Source: Campylobacterales bacterium
GTDB lineage: Bacteria; Campylobacterota; Campylobacteria; Campylobacterales; Arcobacteraceae
Direction of reading: 5' to 3'
DNA length: 9,563 nucleotides
Assembly: GCA_027064245.1 (NCBI GenBank)
Contig: JAMOPZ010000318.1
Coordinates: 1-9,563 of the forward strand
Shown: piece after piece, positions 1 to 6,280 of the stretch
How positions within the stretch are numbered: position 1 is the first letter of the stretch
Layout: every line of letters starts with the position of its first letter
Program-made: the position numbers and the translations under genes
The notes under the pieces: model-generated
Database searches by the model: none
What the model saw: the letters and a program-made list of their open reading frames with translations, nothing else
What the model was told of the DNA's origin: nothing

Positions 1-726
1 ACTGTTGTAGGGACATTATCTTTTGCTAGTTCAAAACCAACATTACTATTTTATTGTGGAATCACTATGGTAAAGCCTATGAGTGAAATTTCTAAATTTA
101 TAGAAAAAAAAGACAATTGTAAAATAAAGATCATTCAAGGTGGTTCAAAAGATCTTTATGAATCTTTAGCTTATGCAAAAAAAGGTGATCTTTATCTTCC
201 AGGATCTGATTCATATAGAAGAAATTATTTAAAAGATGGCTTTTTAAAAGATGCTCAATATATAGGATATAATCAAGCTGCTATTTTTGTAAGAAAAAAT
301 AATCCTAAAAATATAAAATCTTTAGATAGTTTAGTAGATGAAGATATTGCAACAATTCTTTGTAATCCAAAAAGTGGAAGTGCAGGTAAAATGACAAAAG
401 AAATTCTTTTAAAATATAAAGGTGAAGAGTTTTTTGAAGATGCATATGATGCTACTACTATTATTGGGACAGATTCAAGAAACTTAAATAAAGCATTAAT
501 AGATAAGCAAGTTGATATGAGTATAAATTGGAGGGCTACAGGATTTTGGAAAGAAAATAGTCCATATATAACTATAGTTGATATACCAGAAAAATATGCA
601 CCAAAGAAAAAGCTTGTATTAAATTTATTATCTTTTTCAAAACATCCAAAGATTGCACAAGATTTTATGGCATTTTCAAGATCTCAAGATGGTCAAAAAA
701 TTATGAAAAAATATGGATTTAGATAA
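1..726 (+). CDS. ModA-like periplasmic substrate-binding protein (5' partial)
   Basis: This is the 3' part of a secreted solute-binding protein of the ModA/WtpA-like type II fold (SBP_bac_11 style). The frame is open to base 1, so the ATG at 67 is internal and the true start lies outside the window. The first visible residues, ending in SFA-SS, look like the end of a signal peptide with cleavage after the Ala at visible residue 9. Family-like elements in order are LLFYCGITM (first strand and ligand loop, about 15-23), QGGSKDLYESL (about 46-56), a CNPKSGSAGKMTKEIL stretch where ModA has its NP..AP.G.A motif, a VDMSINWRA hinge region, and a C-terminal DGQKIMKKYGF typical of the family. The stop overlaps the start of the kinase gene by one base (TAATG). 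No transporter genes are visible, so a sensing role with the kinase is inferred. The ligand is unknown; an oxyanion is only suggested by the family. The fold is fairly sure and the function is not. Confidence 0.8.
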   Translation, partial: TVVGTLSFASSKPTLLFYCGITMVKPMSEISKFIEKKDNCKIKIIQGGSKDLYESLAYAKKGDLYLPGSDSYRRNYLKDGFLKDAQYIGYNQAAIFVRKNNPKNIKSLDSLVDEDIATILCNPKSGSAGKMTKEILLKYKGEEFFEDAYDATTIIGTDSRNLNKALIDKQVDMSINWRATGFWKENSPYITIVDIPEKYAPKKKLVLNLLSFSKHPKIAQDFMAFSRSQDGQKIMKKYGFR

Positions 727-2810
727 TGCATAGATCAGCAAAAAGTAGTGTTTATAAAAAACTTATTATTCTTATTGCTATTTTTTTAATTGGTTTTGCA
801 TCTTTATTTACTTTAAATCAAATTTTTACAAATTTAACAAATCAAATTGATAAAAAAACTATAAATTTAAAAAATAAAATAACAATAGGTGAATTTATAG
901 CATATGATTTAGTAGAGATTAGATCATTATTTCATGAATTAGCAACAACAGCTACAAACAAAAGATCAAGAGATCTAATAAGTGAAAAAATAGGTGATAA
1001 AATAGATGATGTAGATGATGCATTAGATGTACTTGAAAATGGTGGAGTTTTAACAAGGTTTATTGAGCTAAATATTGCAGGGCACCTAAATACTATTAAA
1101 AAAATAGCATACTATCCTTCTAAAGATAAAAATAAATTATCGTTAGAGGTTATTGATATTCGACCAAAATTAAATGATATTAATAATATGGTAGCAGAGG
1201 TAAATAAACTTTTAGAGAAAAGAACTCATTATAAAAAAATAAAAGATACAAAAATGTTCCTAAAAAGTGCAAAAAAGATAAGAAGATATTATAAAGCACT
1301 ACCATCATTTTTTAAAAGAATCTCTGAAAATATAAGAAGACTTCTATATGAAAGCGAATTATCTTTACAAAAATTAGAAAAACAAACATTAAAAGATAAA
1401 GCTAAATATTTAAAAATAAAAATTGCTTTAATCTTATTTATTGTTATTATTGTATTAATTTTAGGATATATTATAATTAAAGGGGTAAATAAAGATAGTC
1501 AAAAAGTTTATCTTTTAAATGAAGAGTTAAATGAAAATTTAGCAAAACAACAACGACAAGAAAAATCTATTAGAGCTATATTAGATGGGCAACCAAATAT
1601 TATAGTTGTAAGCGATGGTCTACATATGATAGAGGCAAATGCTAAATTATTTGAATTTTTTGATACTTTTGATAATCTTGATGATTATAAAGCTGAGCAT
1701 GAATGTATTTGTGATTTTTTTGATACAAATATACCAAATAATGAGTATATTGTAAAAAAAGACTATGATGGTTTAAATTGGGCAGAATATGCATTAAAAT
1801 ATCCTGATAAAGATTTTAAAGTTATTATAAAAAAAGGATCTATCAAGCACCATTTTGCACTTAAAGTTACAAAAGCTATTATTGACGATGCAACAAAAGA
1901 GGCAGTTGTTGTAACTACACTAAATGATATTACAAGTGAAGTAAATGCTCAGTTAAAATTAAAATCATTAAATAAAAATCTTGAATTAATTATAGACAAT
2001 AAAACAAAAGAGTTACAAGAATTAAATGAAAATCTAGAACAAAAAATTATAATAGAATCAGCAAAAGTAAGAGAAAAAGATAAACAGATGATATCTCAAT
2101 CACGATTTGCAGCTATGGGTGAGATGATAGGAAATATTGCACACCAATGGAGACAACCATTAAGTGCTATAAATACTACAGCATCTGGTATGATACTTCA
2201 AATGCAACTTGGTATTACAGATAATAATGAAATTGAAGAATCATACAATAAAATTATGGGTTATGTTGATTTTCTAACTCAAACTATAGAGGATTTTAGA
2301 GGATTTTTTAAAGAGGATAAAGAAAAAGTTGATTTTAATATAATAGATGTAATAGAAAAATCACTTTCAGTTACAAGTGCTACATATAAAGATAACGATA
2401 TAAATCTTATAAAAGATTTTAAAGTTGATAAACTTATGGCAAATGGGATGCCAAGTGAATTATCACAAGTATTTTTAAATGTTTTAAATAATGCAAAAGA
2501 TGCAACAATTAGTAATAAGCCTGATGAAAGAATAGTTCATATCTCAACTGTTGTAGAAAATGATACCTGTATTATATATATTCAAGATAATGCAGGAGGG
2601 ATCCCAAAAGATATTATAGAGAAAGTTTTTGATCCATATTTTACTACAAAACATCAATCTCAAGGTACAGGAATAGGTCTTTATATGAGTAAAGATATTG
2701 TAGAAAAACATATGAATGGAAAAATAAGTGTAAAAAATACAAAAGTTACATTAGATAATAAAAAATATAATGGTGCTTGCTTTAAAATAGAAATACCAAA
2801 GCTTAAATAA
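726..2810 (+). CDS. Membrane sensor histidine kinase with PAS-like domain
   Basis: This 694-residue inner-membrane sensor kinase has a first membrane segment at about 11-33 and a second at about 233-251. They enclose a roughly 195-residue, mostly helical, lysine-rich periplasmic region that I cannot assign to a named sensor family. A cytoplasmic PAS-like domain (about 282-400) and a coiled coil (about 405-460) follow. The catalytic core is complete: H-box GNIAHQWRQPL with phospho-acceptor His473, N-box NVLNNAKDA (Asn589), G1 box DNAGGIP (621-627), F-box FDPYFTTK (635-642) and G2 box GTGIGL (647-652). It has no receiver domain, and no response regulator gene is visible, so the partner must be upstream of the window or elsewhere. 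The start overlaps the stop of the substrate-binding protein gene by one base and has only a weak GGA upstream, so translation is probably coupled. I infer that it senses the binding protein in its ligand-bound or ligand-free state. Its target genes cannot be deduced here. Confidence 0.93.
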   Translation: MHRSAKSSVYKKLIILIAIFLIGFASLFTLNQIFTNLTNQIDKKTINLKNKITIGEFIAYDLVEIRSLFHELATTATNKRSRDLISEKIGDKIDDVDDALDVLENGGVLTRFIELNIAGHLNTIKKIAYYPSKDKNKLSLEVIDIRPKLNDINNMVAEVNKLLEKRTHYKKIKDTKMFLKSAKKIRRYYKALPSFFKRISENIRRLLYESELSLQKLEKQTLKDKAKYLKIKIALILFIVIIVLILGYIIIKGVNKDSQKVYLLNEELNENLAKQQRQEKSIRAILDGQPNIIVVSDGLHMIEANAKLFEFFDTFDNLDDYKAEHECICDFFDTNIPNNEYIVKKDYDGLNWAEYALKYPDKDFKVIIKKGSIKHHFALKVTKAIIDDATKEAVVVTTLNDITSEVNAQLKLKSLNKNLELIIDNKTKELQELNENLEQKIIIESAKVREKDKQMISQSRFAAMGEMIGNIAHQWRQPLSAINTTASGMILQMQLGITDNNEIEESYNKIMGYVDFLTQTIEDFRGFFKEDKEKVDFNIIDVIEKSLSVTSATYKDNDINLIKDFKVDKLMANGMPSELSQVFLNVLNNAKDATISNKPDERIVHISTVVENDTCIIYIQDNAGGIPKDIIEKVFDPYFTTKHQSQGTGIGLYMSKDIVEKHMNGKISVKNTKVTLDNKKYNGACFKIEIPKLK

Positions 2811-2821
2811 ATAGTTATTTA
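2804..2821. repeat. AT-only inverted repeat upstream of the typA -10 box
   Basis: TAAATAA (2804-2810) and TTATTTA (2815-2821) form a perfect 7-bp inverted repeat around a 4-base centre. It overlaps the histidine kinase stop codon and lies in the spacer/-35 zone of the putative typA promoter. It could be a protein-binding palindrome or a very weak hairpin. Chance is a real alternative in DNA this AT-rich. Confidence 0.3.
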
Positions 2822-2823
2822 GA

Positions 2824-2829
2824 TATAAT
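2824..2829 (+). promoter_or_regulatory. Putative sigma-70 -10 box for typA
   Basis: A perfect TATAAT lies in the 49-base gap between the kinase and typA, preceded by T/A-rich sequence and without a recognisable -35 box, as is common in Campylobacterota promoters. Transcription would start near 2836 and leave a leader of about 24 bases before the typA ATG. TATAAT also occurs inside genes in this AT-rich window, so position is the main support. Confidence 0.65.
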
Positions 2830-2847
2830 GCGAAAAATTAAGAATAT

Positions 2848-2854
2848 AAAGAGA
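2848..2854 (+). promoter_or_regulatory. Ribosome binding site of typA
   Basis: AAAGAGA lies five bases before the ATG at 2860 and is an acceptable but imperfect Shine-Dalgarno sequence. It supports the start giving MRDIRNIAVIAHVDHGKTT, the expected TypA N terminus. Confidence 0.55.
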
Positions 2855-2859
2855 ATAAA

Positions 2860-4674
2860 ATGAGAGATATTAGAAATATTGCAGTTATTGCCCATGTTGA
2901 CCATGGTAAAACTACACTTGTAGATGAGTTGCTTAAACAGTCAGGTACTTTTGACGATAGAGTTGAAACCCAAGAGAGAATGATGGATAACAATGCTATT
3001 GAAAAAGAAAGAGGTATTACAATCCTTTCTAAAAATACAGCTATTGATTATGAAGGTGTAAGAATCAACATTATAGATACTCCAGGTCATGCTGATTTTG
3101 GTGGAGAGGTTGAACGAGTTTTAAAAATGGTAGACTCTGTTTTACTTTTAGTAGATGCACAAGAGGGTGTTATGCCTCAAACAAAATTTGTTGTAAAAAA
3201 AGCTTTAGAGTTAGGTCATAGACCAATAGTTGTTGTAAATAAGATAGATAAACCAGCAGCCCAACCAGATAGAGTAGTAGATGAAGTATTTGATCTATTT
3301 GATCAAATGGGTGCTACTGAAGAACAACTTGAATTTCCTGTAGTTTATGCAGCAGCTAGAGATGGTTATGCAAAAGAGAATCTTGAAGATGAAAATAAAG
3401 ATCTAAAACCTTTATTTAAAATGATTTTAGAGGAGGTTCCATCTCCAAAAGGTAGTGATGACAATGGTCTTCAAATACAAGTATTTACACTTGATTATGA
3501 TAATTTTATAGGGAAAATTGGAATTGCAAGAATCTTTAATGGTACTATTGCATATGGAGATAATATAATGCTTGTAAAAGCAGATGGAGAGCAATCAAGA
3601 GGAAGAGTATCTAAACTAATTGGTTTTAAAGGCCTAGATAGAATGGAGATAAAAGAAGCAGGTCATGGTGATATTGTAGCAATTGCTGGTTTTGAAACTA
3701 TTGATGTAGGAGATAGCTTATGTGACCCTGCAAATCCTATGCCACTTGATCCTATGCATATAGAGGAACCTACACTTGAAGTAACATTTGCTGTAAATGA
3801 CTCTCCACTTGCAGGAACTGAAGGTAAGCATGTAACATCAAATAAAATTGATGAAAGATTAAAAGCAGAGATGAATACAAATATTGCTATGTCATATGAT
3901 CCTATAGGTGAAGCTGCATTTAAAGTAAAAGGTAGAGGGGAACTTCAAATTACTATATTAGCTGAAAATATGAGAAGAGAAGGATTTGAATTTTCAATCT
4001 CTAGACCTGAAGTTATTATAAGAGTTGTTGATGGTGTAAAAATGGAACCATTTGAACATCTTGTATGTGATCTACCTGATGAATTTAGTGGATCTGTAAT
4101 TGAAGCTCTTGGAAAAAGAAAAGCTGTAATGTCAAATATGGTACCTATGGGAGATGGATATACTCGAGTTGAATTTGAGATTCCTGCAAGAGGACTTATA
4201 GGATATAGAAATGAGTTTTTAACTACAACTAAAGGTGAAGGTGTTATGAACCACTCATTTTTGGAGTTTAGACCATATAGTGGAACAGTTACAAGCCGTA
4301 TGAATGGAGCACTAATCTCTATGGAAGATGGAGAAGCTGTTGCATATAGTATTTTTAATCTTCAAGATAGAGGTTCTATGTTTATTAAACCTCAAGATAA
4401 AGTATATAATGGTATGGTAATAGGTGAACATGCAAGAGCAAATGATCTTGATGTAAACCCTGTAAAAGCAAAACAACAATCAAATGTAAGAAGTAGTGGA
4501 GCAGATGAAGCTATTAAACTAGTTCCTCCGAGAGATTTAAGTTTGGAATTAGCACTAGAATGGATAGAAGATGATGAATTAGTAGAGGTAACTCCTATAA
4601 ATATCCGTGTAAGAAAAAGAGAATTAAATCCAAGTTTAAGAAGAAGAATAGAAAAACAAAAAAAAGGGTTATAG
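2860..4674 (+). CDS. typA: Translational GTPase TypA/BipA
   Basis: TypA/BipA is a ribosome-binding GTPase of the EF-G/LepA class, known to help large-subunit assembly and stress or low-temperature adaptation. The 604-residue length is normal for the family. The GTPase motifs are complete: P-loop AHVDHGKT (11-18), switch I RGITI (51-55), DTPGH (73-77) and NKID (127-130). An EF-Tu-like second domain (about 200-290) and EF-G-like domain III and V regions follow, including GRGELQITILAENMRREGFE. The family-specific C-terminal part contains RGLIGYRNEFLTTTKGEG and ends in a basic tail, RRRIEKQKKGL. It has its own predicted promoter and a terminator overlapping its last codons, so it is probably monocistronic. 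Codon use is less A/T-extreme than in the neighbouring hypothetical genes, as expected for a well-expressed housekeeping gene. Identification is secure. Confidence 0.98.
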   Translation: MRDIRNIAVIAHVDHGKTTLVDELLKQSGTFDDRVETQERMMDNNAIEKERGITILSKNTAIDYEGVRINIIDTPGHADFGGEVERVLKMVDSVLLLVDAQEGVMPQTKFVVKKALELGHRPIVVVNKIDKPAAQPDRVVDEVFDLFDQMGATEEQLEFPVVYAAARDGYAKENLEDENKDLKPLFKMILEEVPSPKGSDDNGLQIQVFTLDYDNFIGKIGIARIFNGTIAYGDNIMLVKADGEQSRGRVSKLIGFKGLDRMEIKEAGHGDIVAIAGFETIDVGDSLCDPANPMPLDPMHIEEPTLEVTFAVNDSPLAGTEGKHVTSNKIDERLKAEMNTNIAMSYDPIGEAAFKVKGRGELQITILAENMRREGFEFSISRPEVIIRVVDGVKMEPFEHLVCDLPDEFSGSVIEALGKRKAVMSNMVPMGDGYTRVEFEIPARGLIGYRNEFLTTTKGEGVMNHSFLEFRPYSGTVTSRMNGALISMEDGEAVAYSIFNLQDRGSMFIKPQDKVYNGMVIGEHARANDLDVNPVKAKQQSNVRSSGADEAIKLVPPRDLSLELALEWIEDDELVEVTPINIRVRKRELNPSLRRRIEKQKKGL

Positions 4675-4694
4675 GAGTTCCTATACCTTTTTTT
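4658..4694 (+). terminator. Intrinsic terminator overlapping the typA 3' end
   Basis: A run of eight A (4658-4665) and GG (4666-4667) pair with CC (4686-4687) and a seven-T run (4688-4694). Within that, TATAGGA (4670-4676) pairs with TCCTATA (4679-4685), leaving a bulged GT at 4668-4669 on the 5' arm. With the innermost A-T pair open, the loop is AGTT closed by GG/CC. The T run after the stem fits a Rho-independent terminator. The 5' arm contains the final typA codons and the TAG stop. The A-tract/T-tract symmetry could make it work in both directions, but no convergent gene is present. Confidence 0.75.
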
Positions 4695-4699
4695 ATAAA
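4694..4699 (+). promoter_or_regulatory. Possible -10 box for the downstream operon
   Basis: TATAAA follows directly on the T run of the typA terminator, a T-rich context resembling Campylobacterota promoters. A start near 4706 would leave a very short leader and cut into the Shine-Dalgarno sequence, which argues against it. The alternatives are read-through from typA or a promoter inside the typA 3' end. Confidence 0.25.
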
Positions 4700-4701
4700 T
4701 T

Positions 4702-4709
4702 AAAAAAGG
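4702..4709 (+). promoter_or_regulatory. Ribosome binding site of the YfgM-like gene
   Basis: AAAAAAGG lies seven bases before the ATG at 4717. It is a clear Shine-Dalgarno sequence and fixes that start. Confidence 0.6.
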
Positions 4710-4716
4710 CAAATTT

Positions 4717-5292
4717 ATGAGTGTAAAAGAAAACATTGAGTTTATAAAAAAAGAGATTGATACAGAAGAAACTTTTTTAGAAAATTTCTTTAAAATAGAA
4801 AAATTTTATAAAAAAAATAAAATGGCTATAATATCAACAGCAACTATTATTGTTTTAGCTTTTGTTGGTAACTCTATTTATTCATATATTCAAGAACAAA
4901 ATAAATTAGCTGCAAATACACTTTTAGATAAAGTATTACAAAATCCAAATGATACAACATCAATAGAGGCTTTAAAACAAAAAGATAAAAAGCTTTATAA
5001 TATTGCACTTTATATAAAAAATTCAAGCAAACCTGTAGATGTAGAATACTTAAAAGAGTTAAGTTTATATAACAAGGCTATAAAAGATAAAAATGAAAAT
5101 GATTTATCAACAGTAAGTGCAAATCAAAACTTTATATTAAAAGATTTTGCATTACTTAACAAAGCTATTTTACAAGTACAAAATAAAGAGTTTAAAAGTG
5201 CAAGTGAAACATTGAAGTTAATATCAACAACTTCAGAGGTATCAAAACTAGCTAAAATGTTGGAGCATTTTTTAATCACAAAAGTAAAGTAG
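4717..5292 (+). CDS. YfgM-like single-pass membrane protein with periplasmic helical domain
   Basis: This 191-residue protein has a charged cytoplasmic N terminus (1-35), one membrane segment (about 36-58) and an all-helical C-terminal part (about 59-191) expected in the periplasm. The C-terminal half has TPR-like helix pairs, for example LKDFALLNKAILQVQNKEFKSASETLKLI. This topology and the TPR-like tail match the YfgM/TPR_21 family; E. coli YfgM is an inner-membrane protein that associates with the SecYEG translocon and periplasmic chaperones. The next gene, one base downstream, encodes a BamB-like lipoprotein, the same order as yfgM-bamB in Enterobacteria. The YfgM assignment rests on topology, helix pattern and neighbour rather than on a diagnostic motif. 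It appears to be the first gene of the operon that follows the typA terminator. If the family call is wrong, it is an anchored periplasmic helical protein of unknown function. Confidence 0.8.
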   Translation: MSVKENIEFIKKEIDTEETFLENFFKIEKFYKKNKMAIISTATIIVLAFVGNSIYSYIQEQNKLAANTLLDKVLQNPNDTTSIEALKQKDKKLYNIALYIKNSSKPVDVEYLKELSLYNKAIKDKNENDLSTVSANQNFILKDFALLNKAILQVQNKEFKSASETLKLISTTSEVSKLAKMLEHFLITKVK

Positions 5293-5293
5293 T

Positions 5294-6280
5294 ATGAAAA
5301 ATTTAGCTTTTATTTTAACTATTATTTTTATCTATAGTGGATGTAGTTCAAAACAATATTATAAGCCAACAGAACAACTACATAGTTATAAAAAGATATC
5401 TACTATTGAAGATGATATTATAGATTATAGCTCTACTGGAGCAACTCTTGAAAATTCGAAATATATTTTAAAAGATGGTATTTCTAAGTTATCTTTAAAA
5501 GATGGATATAAGTTTTTAAATCAAAGTGATAATACTATTTTATCTACAAATAATAGTGGTTCATTATCTTTAAAAAATAAAACAGATGATCAGTTAATAA
5601 ATTTTCAAACTAAAATTGTAAGTGTTGCAAAAAAAGATAATATTTTAGCTTTAGTTTTTGCAGATAACTCTTTAATGCTTTATAATATAAATAATAATCA
5701 AACAAAATATAAAGAGTATCTAAATGAATCTGTTTTAAATGATATCCAAATAGCATCACCTGTTTTTTTAGAAAATATAGTTTTATTTCCAACATTAGAT
5801 GGAAGAATTATTCTAGTAAACTATAAAAATTTTAATAAAATAAAAAATATAAACATAGATCCAAAAGGTCAAATTAATAATATTATATATCTATCAAATA
5901 TAAAAGATACATTAGTAGCAGCAACTGATCATAAAATTTTTACTTTTGTAAATGCACAAGCACATATAAAAGATTTTGATATTATGCATCTTACAGTAAA
6001 AGGTAAATATATATATTTAGCATCTTTAGATGGAAATATTATAAAACTTGATCAAACTTTAAAAGTGATTAAAAAAAGAAAATTTAAATTTGCAAAGTTT
6101 GTAACAATAGGTCATGGAGATAACTTTATCTATGCTCTTGATACACAAGGATATTTAGTAAGTGTAGATGATAAATTAAATGACCTAATTATATTTGAAC
6201 TTCCCTATGATAGTGATGAAAAGGTTTTTTCTTTAGGTAGTAGAATTTATTTTGGTGATAAATATATAGATTTAGATTAA
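5294..6280 (+). CDS. Lipoprotein with PQQ/WD-like beta-propeller repeats (BamB-like)
   Basis: The N terminus MKNLAFILTIIFIYSGCSS is a lipoprotein signal with Cys17 as the lipidated residue. The -3 position is Tyr, which is unusual, while -1 Gly and -2 Ser are standard. Ser at +2 favours the outer membrane. The mature part (about 310 residues) is built from repeated short beta strands of the PQQ/WD type: TLDGRIILVN, SLDGNIIKLD and TQGYLVSVD are the clearest copies, with weaker ones at FADNSLMLYN and TDHKIFTFVN. Perhaps six to eight blades are present. BamB, an outer-membrane lipoprotein propeller of the beta-barrel assembly machinery, has this architecture and also follows yfgM. I therefore infer a BamB-like scaffold role, but propellers are shared by many unrelated proteins. 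The start follows the preceding stop by one base and lacks a strong Shine-Dalgarno sequence, suggesting coupled translation. The stop overlaps the recombinase start by one base. Confidence 0.82.
   Translation: MKNLAFILTIIFIYSGCSSKQYYKPTEQLHSYKKISTIEDDIIDYSSTGATLENSKYILKDGISKLSLKDGYKFLNQSDNTILSTNNSGSLSLKNKTDDQLINFQTKIVSVAKKDNILALVFADNSLMLYNINNNQTKYKEYLNESVLNDIQIASPVFLENIVLFPTLDGRIILVNYKNFNKIKNINIDPKGQINNIIYLSNIKDTLVAATDHKIFTFVNAQAHIKDFDIMHLTVKGKYIYLASLDGNIIKLDQTLKVIKKRKFKFAKFVTIGHGDNFIYALDTQGYLVSVDDKLNDLIIFELPYDSDEKVFSLGSRIYFGDKYIDLD

Noticed and set aside
104..111. Poly-A tract as a phase-variable repeat
   Set aside because: A/T runs of 7-8 are common in this AT-rich DNA and encode Lys/Phe in frame. 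No long poly-G or poly-C tract, the usual phase-variation signal in this phylum, was seen.
67..726. Start of the first gene at the ATG at 67
   Set aside because: The frame is open back to base 1 and the residues before 67 include a signal-peptide end and the first strand and ligand loop of the fold, so this ATG is internal.
2828..2863. Eleven-residue upstream ORF (MRKIKNIKRIK) with an ATGA overlap onto the typA start
   Set aside because: Its ATG lies inside the predicted -10 box, so it would not be on the typA transcript from that promoter. It has no Shine-Dalgarno sequence, and an A-rich leader easily gives such an ORF.
4392..4736. Minus-strand open frame across the typA end and terminator
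   Set aside because: It lies antisense to conserved TypA codons and the terminator hairpin, with Ser/Phe/Leu-rich low-complexity protein and no family resemblance. It is a shadow of typA.
4829..4834. TATAAT inside the YfgM-like gene as an internal promoter
   Set aside because: It lies within the membrane-segment codons, where AT-rich codons produce this hexamer easily, and no start codon needing it lies nearby.
5610..5795. Minus-strand 61-residue open frame inside the lipoprotein gene
   Set aside because: It is short, Leu/Tyr/Lys-rich, antisense to propeller repeats and lacks a ribosome binding site; judged a shadow frame.
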